DNA from: Neoakkermansia glycaniphila
Lineage (GTDB): Bacteria > Verrucomicrobiota > Verrucomicrobiia > Verrucomicrobiales > Akkermansiaceae
Assembly: GCF_001683795.1 (NCBI RefSeq)
Contig: NZ_LIGX01000012.1
Coordinates: forward strand, 1-61,515
Reading direction: 5' to 3'
Length of the DNA: 61,515 bases
Position 1 is the first letter of the stretch; every line of letters starts with the position of its first letter. The notes under the pieces were generated by a model. It had not been told where the DNA came from. It was given only the letters and a program-made list of their open reading frames with translations, and did no database searches. The translations under genes were made by a program, and so were the position numbers. Below, piece by piece: positions 18,554 through 30,600 of this stretch.

Positions 18554-20518
18554 TTACACGAACTCCCGATGGGCATCGGGCAGAGCCTGCATGAACCGCA
18601 TGCCGTAAGGCTTGTTCGTCACCCGGGAATCGAGCAGCACCACCATGCCATGATCGTTCTTCGTCCGGATCAACCGGCCGATACCCTGCCGGAACTTTAA
18701 AATGGCTTCCGGAAGGCTGTATTCGAAAAACGGCCTGCCACCGCGGGCTTCGATCGCCTCGATCCTGGCCTCCGTCAGCGGATTGTTCGGCACCTCGAAC
18801 GGAATACGCGTCACGATCACATTGGAAAGGGACTCGCCCGGCACATCCACCCCCGTCCAGAAACTATCCGTCCCGAACAGCACGCTATGCACATCCTGCC
18901 GGAACTGCGAAAGCATATGGCTGCGATCCATGCCGCTGCCCTGCACCAGCAACTCCCACCCGCGCTCCCGGCAAAAGGGGCGCACCTTCTCCGCCGTCTC
19001 GCGCATCAGCCTGTACCCCGTAAACAGCACGAACGCCCTGCCCTGCGACTCGTCCAGATAGCGCATGATCCACTGCGGCAGCTCCTCCGCAAAACGCGCA
19101 TCGCGAGGATCCGGAATCGTCCGGGAAACGATAATGCGCATCTGCTCCTTGAAATTGAAAGGACTGCCGATCTGCACCGCGCGGGCGGACTCCGCCCCCA
19201 CCCGGCCCGAGAAATACTGCATGCCCCGCTCCCCCGCACTCAGCGTCGCTGAAGTCAGAATCATGGGCCGCCCAGCCTCGAACAGCTTCTCCCGCAGCGT
19301 ATCCGCCACATTGATCAACGCCGAACACAACGTCGTATGCACACCCTCCTGCCCCGCCGTCTCCGCCCAGTAAACGGAACCTTCACTCCCCACCGCCACG
19401 AGATCCTGCAACGCGCAGCGGTACTCGAACATCCGGTTGGAAAGATCCTTCCACTCGGCGCGCGTCACCTCATTCTCCTCGTCCCGCGCCATCTTGCCCA
19501 GCTCGGATTCCAGCACCAGCAAATGGGGGCTGAGAATATCCTCCGTCCATTCCCCCTGCCTCAACCGAACCGAACTCTTCTCGCCCAGCCCTGCATCGGC
19601 CCGCGCCTGCTCGAAAAACAGATCGCAGGCATCCTGCGCCTCGACGATCTGCTGCAGCAGCTCCGGCGTGGCGGACAGCCGCAGAGTCCCCTTCTTCGTG
19701 CGGGGATTGAACATCCGCAGCAAATCGTACTTGAGCGAACTCTCCGCCAAATGATTGCCCAGCTGGCGGGCGGCAATCGTCTCGATCGTGTGCGCTTCGT
19801 CCAGAATCACGAAATCACCGGGGAAAATGAAACCGTCCGGCGCCTCCGCATCCTCATCCCGCGTCTCCTGCGCCAATGCCAGCAGACCGAAAAAAAGCGT
19901 ATGGTTCAGCACCACTACCTGCGCCTCCTGCACCCGCTTGCGCGCCGCCTGGAAAGGGCAATCCGGCCCGCAATTCCGCAGTGTGCAGACATGCGGCTCG
20001 CTGCACACCTGCGCCCACACCTTCGGCGACACGCGGAAAGGCACATCGCTGATCGTCCCGTCCGTCGTCACCCGCGCCCAGTCTTGCAGCTGGGCCAGCT
20101 CTCGCGCCTCAAACTGCCCGAACAAATCTCCGGACTGCTCCAGCGCGCGCTTCAGGCGCGTACGGCACAGGTAATTGCCCCGCCCCTTCAACAGCGCGGC
20201 GGAAAACTCGCAGCGCAACGCCTTCCGCACATTCGGAATATCCTTGTTGAACAACTGCTCCTGCAGATTAATCGTATGCGTCGAAATCACCGCCTTGCGG
20301 CCACGCTCCAGCGCGAACCGCACCGCAGGCACAAGGTACGCGAACGACTTGCCGACCCCGGTACCGGCCTCGACAAGCAGGGGGGACTCCGTCTCCAAAG
20401 CCTCCGCCACGGCAACGGCCATCTGCTGCTGCTGCGGGCGGAACTCGAAATCCTTCGCCCGCGCAAACACGCCCGACTCCGAAAAGTCCAGCGCCGTCTG
20501 TTCTGCCAGTCCCGCCAT
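18554..20518 (-). CDS. DinG/XPD-family iron-sulfur DNA helicase
   Basis: The protein has 654 aa. It has Walker A (EAGTGVGKS, residues ~51-59), a cysteine cluster typical of the 4Fe-4S domain of DinG/XPD helicases (NYLC near 118, then Cys at about 172, 178, 183 and 187), the DEAH box (ILDEAHTIE, ~238), and C-terminal motifs V/VI (FGTDSFWTGVDVPG and QGIGRLIRTKNDHG). Such enzymes unwind DNA 5'-3', remove R-loops and D-loops, and help replication past transcription. The start at 20518 is preferred because it lies 2 bases after the stop of the upstream gene; a longer frame to 20635 would overlap that gene. It is the second gene of a two-gene unit with 20521-21330. Whether it is DinG itself or a YoaA-type relative cannot be decided here. 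Confidence 0.92.
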   Translation of the reverse strand: MAGLAEQTALDFSESGVFARAKDFEFRPQQQQMAVAVAEALETESPLLVEAGTGVGKSFAYLVPAVRFALERGRKAVISTHTINLQEQLFNKDIPNVRKALRCEFSAALLKGRGNYLCRTRLKRALEQSGDLFGQFEARELAQLQDWARVTTDGTISDVPFRVSPKVWAQVCSEPHVCTLRNCGPDCPFQAARKRVQEAQVVVLNHTLFFGLLALAQETRDEDAEAPDGFIFPGDFVILDEAHTIETIAARQLGNHLAESSLKYDLLRMFNPRTKKGTLRLSATPELLQQIVEAQDACDLFFEQARADAGLGEKSSVRLRQGEWTEDILSPHLLVLESELGKMARDEENEVTRAEWKDLSNRMFEYRCALQDLVAVGSEGSVYWAETAGQEGVHTTLCSALINVADTLREKLFEAGRPMILTSATLSAGERGMQYFSGRVGAESARAVQIGSPFNFKEQMRIIVSRTIPDPRDARFAEELPQWIMRYLDESQGRAFVLFTGYRLMRETAEKVRPFCRERGWELLVQGSGMDRSHMLSQFRQDVHSVLFGTDSFWTGVDVPGESLSNVIVTRIPFEVPNNPLTEARIEAIEARGGRPFFEYSLPEAILKFRQGIGRLIRTKNDHGMVVLLDSRVTNKPYGMRFMQALPDAHREFV

Positions 20519-20520
20519 GT

Positions 20521-21330
20521 TCAACGAGCAGGCAGCGGACGGACGCTGGTCGAAGGAAGACGGACTCCCAGCGGAAGATCGGGGAAGAAGGAGCGCAGCA
20601 CCTTCACATCCGTCGAAGCATCGAGGAAAAACCACTTATTCAGGCGAGCCTTGGCGCTCTCGTTCGCCGTCCGCTCATCGCGGATCGCAAAAAGATAACT
20701 CTTCTTCTCCATGCGCGTCCGGTTCCCGTCCACATCCGGCGCGGAATACACGATTGTCGTCGGCAGCACCACGATACGCGATTGCGCCTTGCCCTCCTCC
20801 ACGCGGGATTCATCCACGCCTTCGCGGGCCAAATCGTCCTTGCGGTTCGACACCCCGCCGCCAATCACGCTCGGAGCCACCACGAGATACTCGGAAAAGG
20901 GAGCACTCACCTGGAACGACTCCACCGTCATCCCCTGCTTCTTCAGCTTCTCGCCAATCTGGCGGTACTGGGCTTCGAGCGCCTTATCGTTCTCCGCCAT
21001 ATTGGCCAGCTCCTGCTTGCGGTATTTCTCCCAGGCGGCCTTCGTCGTCTGGCGGTCATCCATCATCGTGCGGCGGATCTGGCTCTGCCGCTCGACGGCG
21101 CGTGCACGCTCCACGGAATCCGGGTACTTGATCTGCATCGCCAGCTCGTCGGCCAGCATACGCTTCACCGGAGGATACATCTTGGCAACCATCCAGCTCA
21201 TATCGCCCGTGCGTACGGCGCCCGTCAGCTCGCGTGCGGCCTGCCACGCTTCCTGAGAGGCAGGAGACACCTGCTGGGCATGCGCCACGCAGCAGCACGC
21301 CGCCGACAAGATAAAAACACAAGGCTTCAT
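20521..21330 (-). CDS. Exported hypothetical protein
   Basis: The protein has 269 aa from the ATG at 21330 (MKPCVFILSAACCCVAHAQQ, a signal peptide with cleavage after AHA). It is not recognised as a known family. A charged, probably helical middle (residues ~75-150: repeated KYRKQEL-, AENDKALEAQYRQIGEKLKKQG-type sequence) is followed by a beta-rich C-terminal half. It is translationally close to the DinG-like helicase, whose ATG follows 2 bases after this stop, so both probably share one mRNA; a functional link is not evident. The upstream promoter (21337-21365) ends 6 bases before the ATG, which supports this start over a longer frame beginning at 21450. Confidence 0.75.
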   Translation of the reverse strand: MKPCVFILSAACCCVAHAQQVSPASQEAWQAARELTGAVRTGDMSWMVAKMYPPVKRMLADELAMQIKYPDSVERARAVERQSQIRRTMMDDRQTTKAAWEKYRKQELANMAENDKALEAQYRQIGEKLKKQGMTVESFQVSAPFSEYLVVAPSVIGGGVSNRKDDLAREGVDESRVEEGKAQSRIVVLPTTIVYSAPDVDGNRTRMEKKSYLFAIRDERTANESAKARLNKWFFLDASTDVKVLRSFFPDLPLGVRLPSTSVRPLPAR

Positions 21331-21336
21331 GAAAGA

Positions 21337-21365
21337 ATTGTAACGTGACGCCCCTGCAGCGTCCA
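21337..21365 (-). promoter_or_regulatory. Promoter of the exported hypothetical gene
   Basis: On the minus strand TGGACG (21360-21365), a 17-bp spacer and TACAAT (21337-21342) are followed after 6 bases by the ATG at 21330. The -10 is strong and the -35 moderate. The mRNA would be essentially leaderless. Confidence 0.55.
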
Positions 21366-21511
21366 GCTCAAAATAAGCCTTATGCCGCATCGGCCGCCGC
21401 CGGCGCGCCGCCAGACGCCAAACCGCGCCGCATCGCCATCCGAATGGCACAACAGGCCGCCTTCACCTCCATATATTCCAATTGCAACATATTTACAAAG
21501 AAAAGACTGCT

Positions 21512-21676
21512 GATTTGAAATCCGCATTCTCTTCATACCCGGACAAGGCATTCATACAGATACTCTACGGCATTTTCATCAAAATGCCCAAATCCTCATT
21601 CTTCCATTTTAATAAATATATAAAACTTTCATAATGAGCAATATAAAACTATTACATTGACAACGGATTTCAAATC
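21512..21676. repeat. Inverted pair of GATT-N3-AATCCG motifs upstream of a PEP-CTERM gene
   Basis: GATTTGAAATCCG at 21512-21524 is the exact reverse complement of CGGATTTCAAATC at 21664-21676. Each arm is itself a partial palindrome, GATT-N3-AATC. The right arm lies between the -35 and -10 of the promoter of the gene at 21726, a position suited to an operator. A related pair lies downstream of the same gene (22649-22799). Confidence 0.6.
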
Positions 21677-21685
21677 TGGCATCCT
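21657..21685 (+). promoter_or_regulatory. Promoter of the 21726 PEP-CTERM gene
   Basis: A consensus -35 TTGACA (21657-21662), a 17-bp spacer and CATCCT (21680-21685) give a leader of about 35 bases. The spacer contains one arm of the inverted repeat, so a protein bound there would block RNA polymerase. Confidence 0.55.
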
Positions 21686-21725
21686 ACGGATGTCTCCTGC
21701 ATAGACATCATCCGATTTCACCATC

Positions 21726-22556
21726 ATGCGTAAAACATTATCTCTCTTACTATTGACACTCGGTTGCCAGCTTGCCGCACAAGCAGCTACTTCCATCACG
21801 GCCAAAGAAGGCTCCCTGCAGGCAGGCCTTGCCTTCTACTGGGATTTCGATAACGGTTCCACCGATTACAAATCCGCCACCGGTATGACCATGGGCATCC
21901 CAACAGGTATTCAAGCAGTCAATCAACATGCAACCGGAGGCATTCGCAACAGCGGTTACATCTCCTCCTTCAACGATCCGGCACGCATCGACTTCTACAG
22001 CGGCCTCGGCGGCTCGAACATCAAGGCCAATGCCTTCACGATGAGCCTCAAAATCTCGGGTCTGACGGCCGATTACCGCAGCATGCTCTGCTTCACGCTG
22101 GGTGGGCAGTCATTCAACCTGCAAACCTCGAATCCCGGAGACGGCAACCAGATCGCCCTTTACGGTTCGGGCGGAGGCGCTCCGACCTTGCTGACCGGCA
22201 GCAATACGAACAACCTCCTGAAAGGTTCCGAATGGGCCAATGTCGTCCTCACTTCCGACGGTACCAACCTGACGATGTATGTCAACAACCTGAAGGTTGC
22301 CACTGCCTATGCTCCCGATGCGTCCACCACACTGTCGAACGTCCAGCTTTCGAGCATGTGGGGTGACAGCGGCCGTGCCGCCAATGCCAACTACGACGAT
22401 TTCGCCATCTGGAACCGCGCTCTGAACGACAAGGAAATTCAGCACCTGACATCCGGCGGCACCGCCGGCGACCTCATCCCCGAACCGGCTACAGCCACGC
22501 TGAGCCTGCTCGGCCTCGCATCCCTGATGATGCGCCGTCGCCGCCGCGCCGCCTAA
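21726..22556 (+). CDS. LamG-like PEP-CTERM sorted protein
   Basis: The protein has 276 aa: signal peptide MRKTLSLLLLTLGCQLAAQA, a LamG/concanavalin-like fold suggested by FYWDFDNGSTDY, AFTMSLKISGL, EWANVVLTSDGTNLTMYVNN and NYDDFAIWNRALNDKEIQHL, and the C-terminal signal PEPATATLSLLGLASLMMRRRRR. It is a paralogue of the protein at 17291-18205. Exosortase-type sorting to the outer surface is the expected fate (family knowledge); no exosortase gene is in the window. The gene stands alone, with its own promoter and a strong terminator, and is bracketed by two inverted pairs of a shared motif. Confidence 0.87.
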   Translation: MRKTLSLLLLTLGCQLAAQAATSITAKEGSLQAGLAFYWDFDNGSTDYKSATGMTMGIPTGIQAVNQHATGGIRNSGYISSFNDPARIDFYSGLGGSNIKANAFTMSLKISGLTADYRSMLCFTLGGQSFNLQTSNPGDGNQIALYGSGGGAPTLLTGSNTNNLLKGSEWANVVLTSDGTNLTMYVNNLKVATAYAPDASTTLSNVQLSSMWGDSGRAANANYDDFAIWNRALNDKEIQHLTSGGTAGDLIPEPATATLSLLGLASLMMRRRRRAA

Positions 22557-22580
22557 GGCATTTTCATCCGGCTTTTTTCC

Positions 22581-22615
22581 AATCCCCTCATCACTCCGGT
22601 GATGAGGGGATTTTG
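22581..22615 (+). terminator. Terminator of the 21726 PEP-CTERM gene
   Basis: A 14-bp perfect stem (AATCCCCTCATCAC / GTGATGAGGGGATT) with a TCCG tetraloop is followed by a T-run, 25 bases after the stop codon. Confidence 0.9.
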
Positions 22616-22648
22616 TTTCGGCGGCGAACGGCAAGCAATGCTCCAACT

Positions 22649-22799
22649 GATTAACAATCCGCTGTCAATATATATTATATAAGTCTTCTAAAATAATATA
22701 TTCATAGAAAACAGAACAGTTCGCATAATGAATTTGTTACTTGTTTGACGTTCAACTTTCAATTGATTATACATTTCATTTATCAGCGGATTGTTAATC
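22649..22799. repeat. 16-bp perfect inverted repeat bounding a 151-bp AT-rich segment
   Basis: GATTAACAATCCGCTG (22649-22664) and CAGCGGATTGTTAATC (22784-22799) are exact reverse complements, 119 bp apart. The core GATT-N3-AATCCGC matches the arms at 21512 and 21664. The segment between is AT-rich and carries a promoter. It may be a pair of regulator sites or a small MITE-like remnant; no target-site duplication is evident. Confidence 0.6.
22745..22773 (+). promoter_or_regulatory. Orphan promoter reading into a gene-free region
   Basis: TTGACG (22745-22750), a 17-bp spacer and TATACA (22768-22773) form one of the better promoter matches in the window. Transcription would start near 22780, at the right arm of the inverted repeat, and meet a hairpin with a short T-run at 22849-22884. 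No start codon follows at the distance seen for other genes here. Confidence 0.5.
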
Positions 22800-22848
22800 C
22801 TGTACTCTCCCGCCGGATATTTCATCTGTAAAACTTACACTCAACATC

Positions 22849-22884
22849 AAAACAGGGATTTCCATTCTCAACGAATCCCGTTTT
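22849..22884 (+). terminator. Weak terminator-like hairpin
   Basis: AAAAC-A-GGGATT pairs with AATCCCGTTTT: 11 pairs with one bulged A and a 13-base loop, followed by ATTG. It could end a ~105-nt transcript from the promoter at 22745-22773. Confidence 0.35.
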
Positions 22885-22911
22885 ATTGATTCTCCTTCCA
22901 TTTACCTGAAC

Positions 22912-22942
22912 AGGCCTCTGCCGCATTTTGCGGCAGAGGCCT
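22912..22942. other. Strong stem-loop without a T-run
   Basis: A 14-bp perfect stem, AGGCCTCTGCCGCA / TGCGGCAGAGGCCT, with a TTT loop. Neither strand has a following T-run, so it is not a standard terminator. Confidence 0.6.
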
Positions 22943-23087
22943 ATGTTCTACCGCCTGCCTACTTCTGCTGCACAGGCACGCCATGTTGATACCGGTTCCA
23001 ACGGCGGCTATTCCCATTCCCCGCAGCAATGCACCTCACGAAAATCTGCTGATACGCAAGTGCATTGCATATCCTTACCGTACAATA

Positions 23088-23119
23088 AAGAAGCCACGGA
23101 ATCGCTTCCGTGGCTTCTT
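23088..23119. other. Strong stem-loop, possible bidirectional terminator
   Basis: A 14-bp perfect stem, AAGAAGCCACGGAA / TTCCGTGGCTTCTT, with a TCGC loop. The flanks are only moderately T-rich (CTTTATTG on the minus strand), so termination is plausible but not certain. Confidence 0.5.
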
Positions 23120-23362
23120 CAACTTACTACCTATGAAACTCAGCTCTTCCTGTTGTTTAAGCCCCATGCTCTCTCCTTCATGGAACTTCGGAATGAACTG
23201 ATAAGGATAAGACGCATCATAGGCCGGTTTCGTTCAAAACATTCAAAACAAATTTCATTATTATTTATTTTCACTGACGATCAATCTGTTGCAAGATTGA
23301 CTCCATACTCCGTCCAATTCATATTTTCGTGAACCCGGAGTTCGAAGCACTCGCAGAAGGCA

Positions 23363-23392
23363 CAAAAAAGCCCCGGCATTCCATCCGGGGCT
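23363..23392 (-). terminator. Terminator of the 23421-23741 gene
   Basis: The 8-bp stem AGCCCCGG / CCGGGGCT is followed on the minus strand by TTTTTTGTG. It lies about 30 bases after the stop codon. Confidence 0.85.
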
Positions 23393-23420
23393 CCGCATTT
23401 CCCTTTCTTTCCGTCCTCAC

Positions 23421-23741
23421 TCAGGAAAAGTAACGGTCGTTGGGGTCCTTCCACTGGGCATCATAGCCCTTGGCATAGGTAAAGAGATGCTTGTGGATGT
23501 ACTCGAAGTACTGCTCCTTCTGCTCCGCATTCAGCTTGTTCCAGATGCAGACGTTCAGCGCGCGGCCGACCTTCTGCATGAGTTTCAGCGTGAGCTGGCG
23601 GCCCTGGCGGGCTTTCTGCACCTGCTTGTGGGTGAGTTGCTCGGTGGAGGTGTCCACGAGGTCGTGGTTGGAGATGCCCCAGCGCGCCATGATGGCGTCG
23701 ATGGGCTGGGGACCGTGATTGCGTTCGTTTTCTTCGTTCAT
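23421..23741 (-). CDS. Small HTH-like protein downstream of nifJ
   Basis: The protein has 106 aa with no signal peptide and no recognised name. Residues ~20-65 (ARWGISNHDLVDTSTEQLTH, then KQVQKARQGRQLTLKLMQKVGRALN) have the spacing and pattern of an XRE-type helix-turn-helix: a short first helix, a turn, a recognition helix with R/Q residues and a closing helix. The C-terminal part is aromatic and charged (EYIHKHLFTYAKGYDAQWKD). It lies ~96 bases after nifJ, separated by a terminator-like hairpin, so it may be expressed by readthrough or from a weak promoter. A regulatory role is an inference from the HTH pattern only. Confidence 0.75.
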   Translation of the reverse strand: MNEENERNHGPQPIDAIMARWGISNHDLVDTSTEQLTHKQVQKARQGRQLTLKLMQKVGRALNVCIWNKLNAEQKEQYFEYIHKHLFTYAKGYDAQWKDPNDRYFS

Positions 23742-23784
23742 GGTGCTTGTTCGTCTTTAATAGTCGGGGAAAGGGGGTGGAGGC

Positions 23785-23816
23785 AAAAAGCCCACCTCCC
23801 TCGAGGGGAGGCGGGC
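23785..23816 (-). terminator. Terminator or attenuator after nifJ
   Basis: GCCCACCTCCC pairs with GGGAGGCGGGC with one mismatch; on the minus strand CTTTTTGCC follows. It lies ~20 bases after the nifJ stop and before the small HTH-like gene. Confidence 0.7.
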
Positions 23817-23837
23817 CTGTGAAGAGTCCTGCTCGTT

Positions 23838-27404
<3,567 letters not shown>

Positions 27405-27610
27405 GCGTCGAGTATGTGAGATAAATAACGTATACGTTTCGAAGTGTATTTACTGATCTGATAGCGTCGAATTCCCCCTTCGGCTCTACCTCAATGTAAC
27501 GGAGGTTATTCTAGCCGCCAAACCTGCCATTGGCAACCATAATCCGCGTTAACGCGGGAAAAATCCGAGGCATACCTCTTTCCAAAACTATCATCCAGAA
27601 CGGGAAGGGA
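27405..27610. other. nifJ upstream region with palindromes
   Basis: The stretch contains the perfect palindromes AACGTATACGTT (27427-27438, 23 bases before the nifJ ATG) and CCGCGTTAACGCGG (27544-27557). CATACT lies 6 bases before the ATG, but its -35 is poor, so activation by a protein bound at the first palindrome is conceivable. No gene is present. Confidence 0.4.
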
Positions 27611-27670
27611 TAAAATGCCCCGACCGCCTGCCTTCCGCTATACGGAATCCGGCAGGCGGCTCCGGGGCAT
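27611..27670 (-). terminator. Terminator of the alpha-2-macroglobulin gene
   Basis: A long stem, ATGCCCCG-A-CCGCCTGCC with GGCAGGCGG-CT-CCGGGGCAT, is topped by a small inner hairpin and followed on the minus strand by TTTTATCCC, starting a few bases after the stop codon. Confidence 0.85.
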
Positions 27671-27673
27671 ACG

Positions 27674-30600
27674 TCACTTCTGCGGCACAGCGGGAAGGAC
27701 GGTGATTTTCCGGTTCGGGCTGAGGCCGTACACCTGCGGTTCGTACATGAGTTCTGCCTTGGCGGGCGGCGCGGTCACCTCCCCGGCTTTCGTCACGCGG
27801 GCGAGGTAGCTCATGTTCAGCACACCGTTGCCGATCCAGAGGGAGGAGAACGAGGCCACGCGGTCCTTGTGGAATTCGCGATGGTCGAAAGCGCTGCTCA
27901 TGGCGTAATCGTCGTCCGGCTCCACCATCCGCTGCGAGGTGATGGCAGGATTCACGGCTTCCATGCAGGACGGCAGGTAATCGACCAAGGCAAAGTATTC
28001 GTAATCGCTCAGGTCGAGCTTTTTGCCCGCCAGGGGGGATTTCGTGCAAGTCAGGGTGACGCGGACGACATCGCCCACGCGGAAATCATCGGTCGGTTTC
28101 CATTTGCCGCCGGCATCCTTTTTCTCATACACGCGGGTAATCAGCAGTCCGTTTTCGGTGACGCCGGGATAATCGGTCTTGCCGGGTTTCGCCTTCACCT
28201 CGATCGTCGCATAGACGGGCGATTCACTCTTGAGCTTCAGCACGGGAGCGGTATCCTTCAGCATGTTCGCGCCGCTGCCCGTCTTCCACGCATCGCCGGA
28301 GACGAGTACGCTCGCATTGCCGATTTTCTGCACGCGGCTGTTCCCCATGGCCGATATCTGCACATCGGCATCCTTGCCGCCGCCCTGCATGGCATCCAGA
28401 TAGGCGGAGATGGCAAGGAGAGCCCACCCCGAGCCCCATGTGGTGTATTCACCACGGTCGCGGCAGGCATTGCTCCATTCCTGCCAGGCATCGCGGGCCT
28501 GCTCGGGATGCAGCTTGCACCGGATCATCAGGCGCAGGTTGCCTATCGTGCGGCGCGGCCTCCAGCCTTCGCCATCGGAAGCAGCAGGTTTCAGCAAGAA
28601 CTCGATATCCTTGAGCGTCTGTGCGTCCCGGCTGCCGCTGTCGATGAGGGCCAGCGCCAGATACAGCTTGGGCAACGTATCGAGCTGCCCCATGTGGGCA
28701 AGCTGTCGGTTGATGAACGCCCTGTCCGCCTTCCCGGCTTTGGACATGACCCACGCACCGAGCGCGGCATCGCCGGGGCACTTCTCGATATTCATCTTCG
28801 AGAGGTAGGTACACAGACTGTCGATCGCCTTCTGCGGCACGGCGGCGCCTTGCTCGCGGCTCAGCAGGAGAATATAGCCCGCATAGGGCGTAGCCCATTC
28901 GCACGAATGGCCGTCCGCCACCCAGTAACTGAAGCCGCCGTCCAGATTCTGGCGGGAAAGGATCTTGTCCACCCCTTCCTGAAGCCGAGCCGCCACTTCC
29001 TTCTCATCCAGCTTTTCGTAAGCAGGGCTGTAGGGGCGCAGTTTTTTGGCGAGAATCCATGGCAGCGTCGTGGAAGCAGTCTGTTCGACGCAACCGTACG
29101 GATAGCGCAGCAGGTAGGCCAGGTTGCCCATGTAGAGGGAGATCGGAGAAGTGCTCAACGTCACGCCGATACTGCCGTCGCGGGAGTCCTGAAGCTGTTT
29201 CGACACAAGGCCGATCACATCGAGTTCCGGATTTTTCACATCCAGCACGGCATGATAGGTTTCTCCCAGCATCGGCGCAGGGAACAGGACGTCGAAAGTC
29301 TGCTCGACCCTGTCGCGCAGGTTCGAGGCAGGCAGCGGCGCACCGTCCGAGCCGACGGGGTCCAGAGAACCGCGCATGGTGAGCGGCCCGAGTTCCCTGT
29401 ATTCCGTCATGAAATACAGCGTCGCCTGCCCATGGGCGGGAAGTTCGACCGTCTGGGCGGGAGCCTGGCCGAGAGCCACTTTCCACGTTCCGGCCTTGTC
29501 CGTCGTATTCACGACCGTGACGGGCAGGCTCAGGCGGTCGCCCGCGCTGGCGAAGACGGGCACGCCGGGCACCATCATCACGGGTTTGTTGACGGTGTAG
29601 TCGCCGGCCTTGGCTCCGAAGCGATCCTTGGCATCTGCAGCCACAGCGATCACGCGGTATTTCGTCAGCGTGTCCGGATTCTTCCATGCAGCCGTGAACC
29701 GCCCTTCGGCATCCGTATCGAGATGGGCCAGCCAGCAGGCCGTCGGGCGAAAATCCTTGCGTACATGGCCGTTCTCATCCAGCATCTGAGCCGCAAGATC
29801 GGCAGCACCGCCTTCCGCGTCGAAGGCGGAACCGCCGTCTCCGCCGATAAACGTCCCCTTGTTGCCGAAGGAGTCCCAGCTCCAGTCGCCCGGCACCAGA
29901 AGACCGGCATCCTTCAGGTTCATGGAGCCGACGCACAGAGGCCGCTCCGCCATGAAGAAGGCGAGAGGATCGGGGTTGTCGTACCCCGTGATGGAAAGCA
30001 TGCCTTCATCGACGGCATACAGCGTGACTTCGGCACGCACGGGCGCACCGGAGGCATCCTTCACCGTACCGGAAAGGCTTTGCGCGCTGCCCGGCAGCAC
30101 GGATTCCTCCGGCAGGTCGAACGCAATATCCAGCCTGTTGCCGACGGGTTCCACCCGGTACGACGCCGAACCGGAGACGACCGCCGGAAGCTTGTACTTG
30201 CGCTTGCTGCCATCCGCACCGCGCACCATCACCAGAGAGACGTACACATTCGGCGCATCGCCTTCCAGCACGGGTATTTCGATCACCGGATTATCCTTGC
30301 GGATTTCCTTCGTATAGCGGCGCAGGATTCCTTCGCGCTCCACGCAGACGAGGGCATTGCCTTCCAGACTCGTTTTGACGAGCAGGCGCGCCGTTTCGCC
30401 GGGTTTGTAAACACGCTTCTCCGGCTCGATGGAGATATTGTCGTTATCGCTCGCCTCCCATGAGGATTCCTCTTCCTCCTCGCGTCCGGCCACATTGAAC
30501 GAACTGCGGGTCAGCACCGGACGGCCCGCTTCATCCGCAGCCTCCAGCTCGATCCAGTATTTGCCTTCCTGTCCGGGAATGAACTCGAAGGCGGCTCCGG

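Larger units (their letters stand above)
21366..21725. other. Divergent intergenic region with a 13-bp inverted repeat
   Basis: This gene-free AT-rich region lies between divergent genes. It carries the inverted repeat GATTTGAAATCCG (21512-21524) and CGGATTTCAAATC (21664-21676), and the plus-strand promoter at 21657-21685. No ORF is credible here. Confidence 0.55.
22616..23362. other. Gene-free AT-rich region with hairpins and an orphan promoter
   Basis: About 750 bases hold no credible protein gene; the best open frame (22928-23332) begins inside a hairpin and has no promoter or family resemblance. Visible items are an inverted motif pair (22649-22664 / 22784-22799), a good plus-strand promoter (22745-22773) and three stem-loops (22849-22884, 22912-22942, 23088-23119). 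An untranslated RNA is possible. Confidence 0.55.

Noticed and set aside
22715..22745. A dif-like XerC half-site (TTCGCATAATG)
   Set aside because: The left half matches known dif sequences but the right half does not resemble TTATGTTAAAT at the right spacing. Without replication-bias data it cannot be called.
22649..22799. A transposon or insertion sequence defined by the 16-bp inverted repeat
   Set aside because: No transposase frame, no target-site duplication and only 151 bp. Shared cores with the upstream pair make regulator sites at least as likely.
22928..23332. A 134-codon open frame in the hairpin-rich gap
   Set aside because: Its first codon is inside a 14-bp stem-loop, the frame crosses a second stem-loop, base composition is unlike the genes around it, and no promoter or family resemblance is visible.
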